Assembly (NCBI GenBank): GCA_006384855.1
Contig: VCJN01003357.1
Coordinates: 22,512-86,511 of the forward strand
From: Tetraselmis striata
Taxonomy: Eukaryota > Chlorophyta > Chlorodendrophyceae > Chlorodendrales > Chlorodendraceae
Direction: 5' to 3'
Length of the DNA: 64,000 nt
Shown here: in pieces, positions 22,541 to 33,019 of the stretch
Position numbering within the stretch: position 1 is the stretch's first letter
Layout: every line of letters begins with the position of its first letter
Made by a program: the position numbers and the translations under genes
Notes under the pieces: model-generated
Database searches by the model: none
The model's input: only the letters and a program-made list of their open reading frames with translations
Told to the model about the DNA's origin: nothing

Positions 22541-23035
22541 ATGCATGTGACGTACCGATTCATCATATTATTCGTGACTGATATTCTGAACCTGGCGGGC
22601 ACACCAGTGTTCTTCATCAACCTGGGTCAAATTGGTCCTCCAACAGTCTTGCAAGAACCTTTTATCATGTCAGCTTGTTGGCAAAGCTGCAATCACATCA
22701 TCTTGCGATTCCTGCTACTGCGCAATCAGACGCAATCAGAGCAGCTGCTGGAAAAGCCATTACCCCGCAAGAAGTTGTCTCGGTCTCCCAGAGGCAGTCA
22801 CACAGAAGAAACCACCATATGCCACATAAGGAAAGTGCGCCTGGAAATTACTGCTATCGGCAACCCTGTGCACACACCCCACTCACTGCCATCGCAGGTT
22901 TACCAACCAATACATCTTTCAAATAAAGAGAAACTGGCATTTAACGTTGCAAGCCATGGGAAGCAAGCTGAAGACCGGCAATCTGCATTCTCAGCGGATG
23001 CCTCGCATTTCATGTCTCGGGTTGGAAGCTGCTAG
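22541..23035 (+). CDS. Hypothetical open frame of unit 2, doubtful
   Basis: 164-codon counterpart of 14588-15079, with one extra proline codon near residue 33 and several amino-acid changes. No recognised domain. The third copy (from about 31968) has lost its ATG context and frame. Confidence 0.2.
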   Translation: MHVTYRFIILFVTDILNLAGTPVFFINLGQIGPPTVLQEPFIMSACWQSCNHIILRFLLLRNQTQSEQLLEKPLPRKKLSRSPRGSHTEETTICHIRKVRLEITAIGNPVHTPHSLPSQVYQPIHLSNKEKLAFNVASHGKQAEDRQSAFSADASHFMSRVGSC

Positions 23036-23606
23036 CCGCAAGTGACATACCTCAAACAGATACTTGCCGCCCATATTAGACGCATAATTTCATCTACTTG
23101 GTAGAGTTTCTATCCGGAGGGGAGCTCCTATCTCTTGCTTGCCACCTGCTGACAGGTGTCCCTGCTGGCTCCGCTGCATGTTACTGTATGCAAATTGAAG
23201 CAGCCTACAGAAGGGGAAGCACAACGCTGTTAAAGGTGTGATCCTCTGTTGCGGCCAGAAGGCGATAGCCTGGAGTGGGGCTGTTGTCAGAGAGTGCGGC
23301 GATTGAACAAAGTTTGGCATCAATTTGCCGCTGGGATGTGAGAGGTGCGCAAGTCGAAAGCCCCCACCTTCCTGCATACTCAGACGCAAGCGTGTGACAG
23401 TAGGGATGGATCGAGCCAGCCGGCTCATCCGCACCCACTTCACAGCCACGCAATACAGCCTGCAATGGCAAAAGAGGTGAGGAAGTGAGTGACTGCTATA
23501 TGCGTACTAGGAAAGGCATGCATGTGTACCGTTGCATTGTACGCTGGCCGAGCGCTGGCAAAGCTCAACTTCTCGCCAACTTCATGTGGAAAGCGATCAG
23601 TGAAAT

Positions 23607-23971
23607 AATTGCGCACATTACCGGAGCTGGCACGGGAGCAGCTGGGCAAGCTGCGAGGGGCCAGTTTCCTAACGGCTGGTGGGATTGGCGGCGGGCAGGA
23701 GTTTGTCATTGACGCTCTCAGCCAGGAGATGGCGAGCTTAGCATTCAGCCGCTAACATTTCCAGACAGCCGTTAAAGCTTTGGGCTGGCGGCTATCACTG
23801 GCTTTCCGCCCTTCTGTAGCCAAGGGGCAGTCCAAGCAGGCTGTAGTATTGAACAAAAGGAAACTCCAGGGCGCATACATACCTAATTTGAGGCATTCGG
23901 GTATGAGCTTGGACGGCAGTTGGTTACCCTCAAGACGGATTCAACCCATACTGACTGGTGCAGCGTGTTGG
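23607..23971 (+). pseudogene. 5'-truncated flavodoxin-like pseudogene (unit 2)
   Basis: Same truncation point and the same 1-nt frameshift as the unit 1 copy, plus its own changes (for example a lost tyrosine codon in the CRYSF region). The shared lesions show that the damage came before the unit 1/unit 2 duplication. Confidence 0.85.
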
Positions 23972-24529
23972 CTATGGCATTTGCTGCACACCATAAAGGT
24001 ACGATTGTAACTGTAACTGTGAATTGCGTTCCGGACAAAATTGGCCGACTTTAATTATCAAAAACTTCTGACTGCTGGGCAGACAGGCGCACAAGAGTTA
24101 GGATTGATTCATCTTTTGTGTAGCATACATTGACAGAATCAACAGCAGTCTTTTACTTCGCAGATTTGCCCATGACTATATCAATGTCGTAGGGTCTGGA
24201 AGTTTTAATACATGCTTTGTCTCAGTACCACGCTCCGCATCTGATGTATGATGTACGATTTGAACGTATTGCATGCACGAATTCTGCCCAGACCGAAAAG
24301 GTGCAGTGCGTTAGGATCTATTGCTTGCAGCTGTTTCCAATGCTTTGTATAATCACATACCATAGACCGCGGAGACAAGTATTTCACAACATTGTTTACA
24401 ATGGTCTGTATTGCATACAGCTACGTTATCGAACGCATAAGTGTCCAGTTAATAGCGCTACGTCCATGTATGACATGGCTACATGGATTACACGTCCACA
24501 AATTTATTGCTATGTGAATCTTAGTTTGC

Positions 24530-25078
24530 TTAGAAGAGAGGGCTGCCCTTGATGGCCTCGTACGCCAGCAAAGAGGCGAAGCCGATCATCGCAGCGCGAC
24601 CGTTCAGCATCTCAGCGCCAGGGGTGAAGGGACCGAACTTCATCTCCTTCTTGCCCTGCTTAGCCAAAGGGATCAGTGACGCGGTTGTTAAGAGAGCCAC
24701 GACGAAGATCATCGGGCCGGGGATGGACGAGAACTGTGCGCCGACAGTCTGCCCGGTGGATAGCTCGGCTCCGAGAGCGGCAGCGAAGCGGAGCATCGCC
24801 AAGCGGCCGTTGATGACTTCGGGGGCTGGACCGGAGAACGCCATAGCGTCACCTAGGGCGACGCCCTTAGGAGCGGGCGGCGGAGGAGGAGTCGCAGGGG
24901 CAGACTCAGCCTTAGGAGCCTCGACCTTGGGAACCTCGGCTTTGGACTTCTCGCCATCAGCTCGGACGACGAAGCGAGCGGGGCGGGCGGAAGCAGCCTT
25001 GCGAGGTCGCAGGCAGTGGGCAGGGCGCACGGCGCCACGGGCGGCGATGGCAGATTGAGAGGACATGACAGTTGCCAT
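24530..25078 (-). CDS. ELIP: Early light-induced protein, ELIP copy 2
   Basis: 182 aa, intronless, with the same transit peptide, linker and three-helix layout as copy 1. The differences seen are F9S in the transit peptide, G97R and Q145E. G97R changes the helix 1 motif from NGRLAMLGF to NGRLAMLRF, a position normally held by glycine in the ELIP/LHC signature, so this copy may bind pigment poorly or be newly decaying. Promoter (TATA 25171-25180, G-box 25352-25361) and poly(A) signal (24488-24492) match copy 1. Confidence 0.9.
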   Translation of the reverse strand: MATVMSSQSAIAARGAVRPAHCLRPRKAASARPARFVVRADGEKSKAEVPKVEAPKAESAPATPPPPPAPKGVALGDAMAFSGPAPEVINGRLAMLRFAAALGAELSTGQTVGAQFSSIPGPMIFVVALLTTASLIPLAKQGKKEMKFGPFTPGAEMLNGRAAMIGFASLLAYEAIKGSPLF

Positions 25079-25170
25079 CGTGGTAGAAGGTTGGAGATTA
25101 CAGTACGTGACCAAAAAGTGGTAACGAGGGCGGATATTGATGATGGTGCCCCTATCAGAAGGTGGTGACC

Positions 25171-25180
25171 CTTTATATAG
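25171..25180 (-). promoter_or_regulatory. TATA box of ELIP copy 2
   Basis: CTATATAAAG, same distance to the ATG as in copy 1. Confidence 0.65.
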
Positions 25181-25351
25181 CCTGCAGTGTGTGTGCTTAC
25201 TGTCGGCTCGCTGCATTGGGGGCCGCACGAAGGCGCCGCAGCAATTCTAGAACTCCGAAAGCCACCCTGGGGCTCCCCTTCCGTGCTGTCTTCACTCTGC
25301 TGTCGACCGTCGGTTTCGTCGTTTCGAGCGCGAATTCCTGCCCGAAATTCG

Positions 25352-25361
25352 CGCCACGTCA
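25352..25361 (-). promoter_or_regulatory. G-box/ABRE-like element upstream of ELIP copy 2
   Basis: GTGACGTGGC on the minus strand, identical in place and context to the unit 1 element. Confidence 0.5.
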
Positions 25362-25598
25362 CTATAGGTATGCGTGCCAGCAGAATCTACCGAAAAGTGT
25401 AGCAATATGATGGTACGTCCAAGCATGTGCAAAGTACGAGCAACGGATACTATGGGGACAACTACAAGAATACCCGTCGACGAATAACAGATATTCGGCA
25501 CCCGGAAGCGTCCCGCTGTCGTGGCAGCGTCGGCGCAATATGATAAATCCATGACGCGACGACACAGCCACCGCCGAAGACATCGTCCTGGTACCGGT

Positions 25599-27562
25599 GT
25601 GAATTACAAAAAGGGCAGTTCCGCCCCCATAATTAGAAAATCAGCACAGCAAGCCGCCTAAAAGCGGCCCGCATCCCGCATAAGGCGGGATGGGTGAGTG
25701 ATGCGCACACGGTTCAGAGTCCGGGCCACGCGTGCACGTGTGTGTGTGTGGGTGATCCTCGGACGTGCTGTGCAGCTTCAGCAACGGGATGGCAGACGAA
25801 TCTATCTGCGCCGTTCGATGAATCGAGCGCGCTCTCGAGCGGCCACCAAGCTCAGGACCCCGAGGAAATCTCTTGCGAGCAAGGCCTCCTGGTGAGCCCG
25901 GGTGATGCACCGAGTGCCCCGCGATGAGAGGGCACCCCGATCCGCAGCCAAGCATGCGATACCACGCACTGGGCGGTGCACCCCCTTGCTCACCTCACCC
26001 ACTGTGCCGAAGACCATGCCCGTGTACTCCGACATATCAAGGATGTCTCGAAGAGGACCCTTGTGTCCGGGCTCTGTGTTGTGCCACGCCGCATCCCGCG
26101 CAGCCAACCCCCGTTGTATGTCGCCCAACAGGGAGCGCTCAAACCTGATCCATAGCCGTGGCCCGGGGCACTGAAGTGTACTTGACCCCGTACCGCATAG
26201 TCTTGAACTCCAGCGGCGTGGACTTCAAGCTCCGGGGATCATAGCTCCCGGTCACGACGTTGAACGCCGGAAGGGAGAGCTCTGCGTCCGGCACTAGGTC
26301 CTTGAGCTCATCCCTGGGTACGGTGTTGCCGAGAGGCACTGCCTGCTGGAACAAGTCATCCACCTCCCGCCGTACCGCGATACCTAGGCCGTGAACACAG
26401 TGATCGCGGAAGGCATCTGCGATAGCGTCGTGCTGTAACTACACGCCAGTGAGCGTCTCCAGGCGCCGGGAGGTTCATGAGCGCGTCGCCGTATAGGTCA
26501 ACAGTGACGGGGTTGTGCTCCGTCGAGGGCAGAATTATCTGGCACCCAACCACCGGGGCCAAGCACGGGCTAGGCAGAAAGAAGTACCCGGCAGCGACCT
26601 CCCGCAGCTCATGCGGAGTCATGGCTGTCCGCGCGGTGGGGATGGCCACTGTCCACATGCCTGACGCCGCGTCGAGCTGGTTGAACAAGACTCGTTCCCT
26701 ACATGTGGCAGGGAGAGCGCACACCACATTTCGAAGCAGAGAGTTGTTGGCCCGGTCCAGAAATGTTGTCAGCTCCTTTTGCGAGCCCGACGCAGCCTCC
26801 ACTTCCCGCTCCATCTGGCGTGCATCTGCGTCGCCGAGATGGCCAACAGTAGCCGCTTGGAGGCGGCCCCACGCCTCCGTCGCGCATCTCCGCGGCGTAG
26901 CTGTCCGACCCATGAGCATCGTTTAGGAAGTGGTCATACTGGCGGGCGGAAGAAGTTGGGTTGAAGCTGCCTCGGCCAAGTACGGACCCGAGCTGTGGGT
27001 GGAAGAAACCAGGGGTGGGGGTGTTGGTGCCGGAGTTCCTAGTCAAGAACCTTGGGAGGATGGCATTCATGCAGCCGATGAAGGCGGCATCACGAACGGT
27101 AGCCATGCGGCGGATGCCAGCTCCCTTCAATCGAGTGGGGAGGTGAAGCATGCTGCGCGCCCTGGCCACTGCATCCTCGCTCAAGGTAGCCACCTCCGCT
27201 GCCATGGGGTCGGGGTCGTGCAAAAGCTCCGCCAAGAAATCGGTGACCATCGGATTGGTGTCGGTGCCGTACGTGGAGGGATCAAAAGAGACCCCTAGCA
27301 CCCGTTCGACCGCCGCGAGGATGGTGGCATCCACCGCCTCCGCAAAGGCCTCCACCTCGGACGGAAGACAATTGCGGAGCCAATACCCCGCCTTGTGTTG
27401 CATGCAATGCTTGAGCAGGGACCATGCGTGGTGATGCAAGCAAGGCGTGGGTAGGTGTACCGACGGCTGGGCTTGGCAGACAGAAGCTTGCTCAGGCTAG
27501 CGTCCACCTCCTCTCGTAGCTCCTCCGCCTTGCCGCGCATGTACGCCTGCAACCTATACTGG
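25599..27562 (-). mobile_element. Retrotransposon-like element, unit 2 copy B1
   Basis: Near-identical to the unit 1 element, with the same 3' terminus and the twin hairpins. Its protein frame is broken at additional places (a 2- to 3-nt change near 26880 and a 4-nt insertion, gtag, near 27453). Its 5' end runs directly into copy B2 instead of the target duplication. Confidence 0.65.
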
Positions 27563-27566
27563 TCAG

Positions 27567-28431
27567 GTGTGAATTACAAAAAGGGCAGTTCCCCAGAATT
27601 AGAAAATCAACACAGCAAGCCGCCTAAAAGCGGCCCGCATCCCGCATAAGGCGGGATGGATGAGTGATGCGCACACGGTTCAGAGTCCGGGCCACGCGAG
27701 CACGTGTGTGTGTAGGTGATCCTCGGACGTGCTATGCAACTTCAGCAACGGGATGGGAGACGAATCTGCGCCGTCTGATGAGGCAGCGAGCACGCTCTCG
27801 AGCGGCCACCAAGCTCAGAACCCCGAGGAAATCTCTTGCGAGAAAGGCCTCCTGGTGAGCCCGGGTGATGCACCGAGTGCCCCACGATGAGAGGGCACCC
27901 CGGTCCGCAGCCAAGCATGCGATACCACGCACTGTGCGGTGCACCCCCTTGCTCACCTCACCCACTGTGCCGAAGACCATGCCCGTGTACTCCGACATAT
28001 CAAGGATGTCTCGAAGAGGACCCTTGTGTCCGGGCTCTGTGTTGTGCCACGCCGCATCCCGCGCAGCCAACCCCCGTTGTATGTCGCCCAACAGGGAGCG
28101 CTCAAACCGATCCACAGCCGTGGCCCGGGGCACTGAAGTGTACTTGACCCCGTACCGCATAGTCTTGAACTCCAACAGCGTGGACTTCAAGCTCCGGGGA
28201 TCATAGCTCCCGGTCACGACGTTGAACGCCGGAAGGGAGAGCTCTGCGTCCGGCACTAGGTCCTTGAGCTCATCCCTGGGTACGGTGTTGCCGAGAGGCA
28301 CTGCCTGCTGGAACAAGTCATCCACCTCCCGACGTACTGCGATACCTAGGTCGTGAACACAGTGATCGCGGAAGGCATCTGCGATAGCGTCGTGCTGTAC
28401 ACGCCAGTGAGCGTCTCCATGCAACCTATAC
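27567..28431 (-). mobile_element. Retrotransposon-like element, unit 2 copy B2 (internal deletion)
   Basis: Starts with the same gtgtgaattacaaaa terminus. About 1.09 kb is missing relative to the unit 1 element, joining gcgtctcca directly to gcaacctata. The right-hand target duplicate tggtaccggt follows at 28432-28441. B1 and B2 together lie inside a single pair of target duplicates (25589-25598 and 28432-28441), so the tandem arose after insertion. Confidence 0.65.
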
Positions 28432-28502
28432 TGGTACCGGTAGTAGTGACGACGACTTGCGATCAAATGCGATATGAAGTCCAATAGCATGTCAATGGTC
28501 AT
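27732..28502 (-). CDS. Open frame with PD-(D/E)xK-like region in copy B2
   Basis: 256 codons without a break. The first 27 residues come from flanking DNA (chance fusion). The rest is the element's C-terminal domain: PDAELSLPAF (D85), LLEFKTMRYG (E111, K113), then RFERSLLGDIQRGLAARD and a tail ending in VAARERARCLIRRRRF. D...ExK spacing of this kind is seen in restriction-like endonuclease domains of some non-LTR retrotransposons. This is the only copy in the window where the domain is uninterrupted. No reverse transcriptase is attached, so it cannot work alone. Confidence 0.4.
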   Translation of the reverse strand: MTIDMLLDFISHLIASRRHYYRYQYRLHGDAHWRVQHDAIADAFRDHCVHDLGIAVRREVDDLFQQAVPLGNTVPRDELKDLVPDAELSLPAFNVVTGSYDPRSLKSTLLEFKTMRYGVKYTSVPRATAVDRFERSLLGDIQRGLAARDAAWHNTEPGHKGPLRDILDMSEYTGMVFGTVGEVSKGVHRTVRGIACLAADRGALSSWGTRCITRAHQEAFLARDFLGVLSLVAARERARCLIRRRRFVSHPVAEVA

Positions 28503-30371
28503 TGTACTTTGCGATCCTTGTTCCCGCTATGCGGCGGCCCCTTTTGTAATCCGGGCTTACCTCTTTTGGCATGCCTTCTGACCCTTATTTTCCGGTCAGT
28601 ATGATGTCCGAACACTTTGCACTAAAATCCTGTAACCTCCGCAGCTCACGGCTAATCGTATTGATTCCGGGTTGGGCGCCCTCCGCAGTCCGGTGATAAG
28701 GTATGTGCAGGTACCTTTCTCCTGATGGAGCCAACGTCTGAATAACCCCGTGCAATCTCTTTTTGCCGAAACCGGAGATTTCCGTAATTCCGAAAAACAT
28801 ACCATTTGCTTCCGATAGCGCTGGATAGATGCCTTATTAGCTGCCGTGCTACTTTGTCCCCGTTTAAATGATCCGAATCCCGTAACCCGAACACAGATGT
28901 AGCGACTATTTTCTTCCGGCGCCCCTGCGCAGTCTGATGAGTTCCGGATTTATTCTCATCCGTATCCGGTGGTGTTCGCCCACGAGGTTCTCGTCGTTGT
29001 CCGGGGGATCTGCGTTTATTTTTAAATGCCAAGCTTGATCTGTTTTTGTCTCCCGACTTAGTTGGGGTGATGTGGGTACCCTTCCTAGGTTCATCATACC
29101 CTGCCCTCAACTTCTGCCTCTCGCCCGCCTAGGCCACTGCTACTACCCTTGGGGCATGACACAGTTTTACGACCTATTTACTGGTGCTGATGACTTCGCT
29201 GAAAAACACGTTGATCTTCCCCATTTATGCCCCAATTTAGGCTATTCTTGCCCTTTTGGTGTGTATTTCGGCATTGATGTTGTTTGCAGTACCCTTCCCT
29301 GTATTCCAGTCGCTTGCCTTGCCTTGTTTTGTGGCTGGACTTGCCGGAATATAAACGGACCATATATATTTTCTTTGCATGGGGGTGACTTGATGTCATC
29401 TCCGTTTTCTAATCCTTGCCTCGCAGGGCGATCAAGACCGGGCGCAGCCCGTGCGATGGATGCAGCGCGTCGCCTGTGCATCGCCTTCACATTGTGAGAG
29501 GCATGTGACCATCTGGCGCCGTGGAGGAACTCAGACAGAAAATGACATGGCCAAACGCTATGCCTCCGCCGTTGGCTACTGCCCCGGAAATCTGTACTTA
29601 GCGGGATGTGCAAACATTTTTTGCTGAATGTTGGCATCGCCATCATCATGGACGCAAGACGATGCGTAACGGGAGCAGATCTGCGTTCCCAAGGGACTTG
29701 CCGCATGCGTTATCGCTATTGGCGACCGCCATGAGTGAGGTGGGGGTGCCCAAACACGCCAACCCCGTGTATGCTGCGAGCGTCGTCAAACATTTGAGCG
29801 GATCCAAGCGTTACCGGGTGAGCTGGCCTACGGCAGTTGCGGTGTAGCTGTGCCTTTGGACTACGCAACCTTGGTGGACCTGGTCCAATTCGTGGACAGC
29901 AACCTGATTTCGCGGGCCACCACTGATGGGGTGAGCATTGCCGTTGTGCATCACATGTTTACATGGCGTTGTATTTGTGGGGTGCCGCCGCTTGCGGCTT
30001 TGAGGCTGGCTCCATGGGATTGACATGGTTCCTGATGCACGGCGCGGATCTGTTGCCCGCCTGGGAGCTGACTGTTGTTGGTCGCCTGAACTCGCGGATG
30101 ATCTTCTTTTTTTTTGGAGGGGGGGGGGGGGGAGGGGTCGCTGCGGCACCAAGAGAAACCTGCCGGCTCACAGCGGCGTCGTGGGGCTGGGGCTGCTGCC
30201 GCCCGGTAGCGAACTGCTCTGCTCGCTCCGTTGCTTGGGCAGTTAGGCTGCTGCCATGGCTTACGCCAGATGGCCGTCGGTAGATTTTCATTTCGTCCCA
30301 GGAAGGTTGAACGTCCTGCCGGTTTCCAAGCGCATGGCATGAGCATTGCCGCCATGAATTTCCGTATTAAA
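28442..30371. other. Unit 2 repeat sequence right of the element
   Basis: Counterpart of 19617-21543, including the dispersed repeat (29036-29200) and the possible recombinase-like fragment (about 29520-30090). No gene recognised. Confidence 0.5.
28900..28908. other. Nonamer TAGCGACTA present in unit 2, absent from unit 1
   Basis: Unit 2 reads gatgTAgcgacTAttttc; unit 1 at the same place (about 20071) reads gatgTAttttc. The copies differ by exactly seven bases that create TA-GCGAC-TA. Confidence 0.85.
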
Positions 30372-30648
30372 GGGCACTTGCGAGCCGCGGGGCTGTATCA
30401 AGGTCGCACTTCGTGTGAAACGTTGCCGTTTGGAGCATGATGTTGTTGCGGGAGGTGAGAGCGTTACACATGCGTCCCGTGGGCGCCATCGCCATGTGAG
30501 AACTCCATTGGGTTCTGTGCACCCTGGCTGCCATCGGGACCGGCTACACATGGATATGGTCTCAAGACATTGAGGCGGATTGAGGCGTACGAGGTCGCGT
30601 TGGACAGCGCATGGCAAAAGCGCTTTCATGTATTAAGGGAACTTATAC

Positions 30649-31190
30649 TGCCCGGATTTTCACGCTCAGAATTGCCATTTGGTGACGTTTAAGGGGTCTG
30701 CAAGTCCCAAAACATGTTTTCAAACTTTGGGGCCCAATGTTAGGCCCCATAACAAGCACCTAGGTGCGACCCATACTGCCTCAGACTCGAGCCCACTATA
30801 GGTCTGAAGTAAACAAACAACTCTTTCACTGCCCGGATTTTCACGCTCAGAATTGCCATTTGGTGACGTTTAAGGGGTCTGCAAGTCCCAAAACATGTTT
30901 TCAAACTTTGTAGCCCAATGTTAGGCCCCATAACAAGCACCTAGGTGCGACCCATACTGCCTCAGACTCGAGCCCACTATAGGTCTGAAGTAAACAAACA
31001 ACTCTTTCACTGCCCGGATTTTCACGCTCAGAATTGCCATTTGGTGACGTTTAAGGGGTCTGCAAGTCCCAAAACATGTTTTCAAACTTTGTAGCCCAAT
31101 GTTAGGCCCCATAACAGGCACCTAGGTGCAACCCATACTGCCTCAGACTCGAGCCCACTATAGGTCTGAAATAAATAAACAACTCTTCGT
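30649..31190. repeat. 181-bp satellite array, unit 2 locus
   Basis: The word ctcgagcccactatagg occurs at 30786, 30967 and 31148, exactly 181 bp apart, with a partial monomer to the left. The monomers are almost identical. The surrounding sequence matches unit 1, which has only one full monomer. Confidence 0.92.
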
Positions 31191-31842
31191 TATAGCGTTT
31201 CCCCAAATCAGGAGACTTTTTTGCTCGCGATGCAAGGAAATTTCTGGGATTCCGCAGTAATCACTGCTTTGGCACAATGCCTATCTTTCCTCCCACACCT
31301 CCCGCGCTGCGTCGTGGCAGTAGTGCATTGGAAGGACTTCAATATGGGTCATTCTCATGGTGAAGCTTGAGTCATATAGCGCGTCGCGTGATATGCTACC
31401 AATGGCCTACAATTTTAGGCCCTTTTGCGCACTGACAAAACTGTAGGGGTAGCGGCGCGTGCACGAATGCGATGCCACGGCATCTCCCAAATGGCACGAC
31501 ACTCCCACAATTTATTTATTTACTATCATATCATCCGTGCGTAAAAGCTTGGGGGCATGCGCATCCCCATGAAGCTGAAACGCGTGCAATCGCATTGTGC
31601 AAGTTTCTGTTGACAAGCGGCAAGCGTTTTTTATTTCACTTTCAGCGGAAAAAGAGCACTACAGAAAATGATGCATCAGCGCGACGTTTTGGAGGGTGCG
31701 CTGCAACAAAGGTTATGGGACCTATGCTTCAGTATGAGTAGAAGACTATACGTAGTTTGGGCTATATGCTAGTGTGCAGCGATGTGCCCACATGCAGATT
31801 CGTGGAGGGGCAAACTTTTGATGGAACCATGTACACTATATC
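31191..31842. other. End of unit 2, no gene recognised
   Basis: Matches 21766-22419 of unit 1. An 89-codon open frame (31472-31741; 22049-22318 in unit 1) is kept in both copies but resembles no known protein. Confidence 0.4.
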
Positions 31843-33019
31843 GATCCAATACATGCGATAAATCCTGCCGTGTTGTCAAAATGCGGTAGCAAGGTGTAAA
31901 GGTATTATTTGGCTTTGCGTGCGTTGTCACTGCGTGCTCTGCGCCCCTACATGCTATTGAATTCTGCATGTGACGTACGGATTCATCACATTATTCGAGA
32001 CTGATATTCTGAACCTGGCGGGCACACCAGTGTTCTTCATCAACCTGGGTCAAATTGGTCCTCCAACAGTCTTGCAAGAACCTTTTATCATGTCAGCTTG
32101 TTGACAAAGCTGCGATCACATCATCTTGCAATTCCTGCTACTACGCAATCAGAGCAGCTGCTGGAAAAGCCACTACCCCGCAACAAGTTGTCTCGGTCTC
32201 CCAGAGGCAGTCACACAGAAGAAACCACCATATGCCACGTTACGAAAGTGCGCCTGAAAATTACTGCTATCGGCGACCCTGTGCGCACACCCCGACTCAC
32301 TGCCATCGCAGGTTTACCAACCAATACATCTTTCAAATAAAGAGGAACTGGCATTTAACGTTGCAAGCCATGGGAAGAAAGCTGCAGACCGGCAATCTGC
32401 ATTCTCAGCGGATGCCTCGCATTTCATGTCTCGGGTTGGAAGCTGCTAGCCGCAGGTGACATACCTCCAACGGATGCTCGCCGCCCATGTCAGACGCATA
32501 ATTTCATCTACTCGGTAGAGTTTCTATCCGGAGGGGAGCTTCTATCTCTTGCTTATTTGCCACCTGCTGACAGGTGTTCCTGCTGGCTCCGCTGCATGTT
32601 ACTGTACGCAAACTGAAGCAGCCTATAGAAGGGGCAGGCATAACGTTGTTAAAGGTGTGATCCTCTGTTGCGGCCAGAAGACGAAAGTCTGGAGTGGGCT
32701 TGTTGTCAGTGCGGCGATTAAACAAAGTTTGGCATTACTCCGCCATTGGGATGTGAGAGGTGCGCAAGTCGAAAGCCCCCACCTTCCTGCATACTCAGAC
32801 GCAAGCGTGTGAAAGTAGGGATGGATAGAGCCAGGCGGCTCATCCGCACCCACTTCACAGCCACTCATTACAGCCTGCAATGGCAAAAGAGGTGAGGGAG
32901 TGAGTGACTGCCATATGCGTACTAGGAAGGGCATGCATGTGTACCGTTGCATTGTACGCTGGCGGAGCGCTGGCAAAGCTCACCTTCTCGCCAACTTCAT
33001 GTGGAAAGCGATCAGTTTG
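31843..33019. repeat. Segmental duplication, unit 3, left part
   Basis: Matches units 1 and 2 from gatccaataca up to gaaagcgatcagt at about 33016. Units 1 and 2 continue there straight into the flavodoxin fragment, whereas unit 3 holds about 2.46 kb of other sequence before homology resumes at about 35478. A 2.46-kb deletion in the ancestor of units 1 and 2, or an insertion in unit 3, explains this. Confidence 0.85.

Larger units (their letters stand above)
22420..31842. repeat. Segmental duplication, unit 2 (about 9.4 kb)
   Basis: Head-to-tail copy of unit 1. It is longer because the retrotransposon-like element is tandemly duplicated (27567-28431 extra), a segment of about 280 bp (30372-30648) is present, and the 181-bp satellite is amplified. 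It is bounded by the same gatccaataca sequence at 22420 and 31843. Confidence 0.9.
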
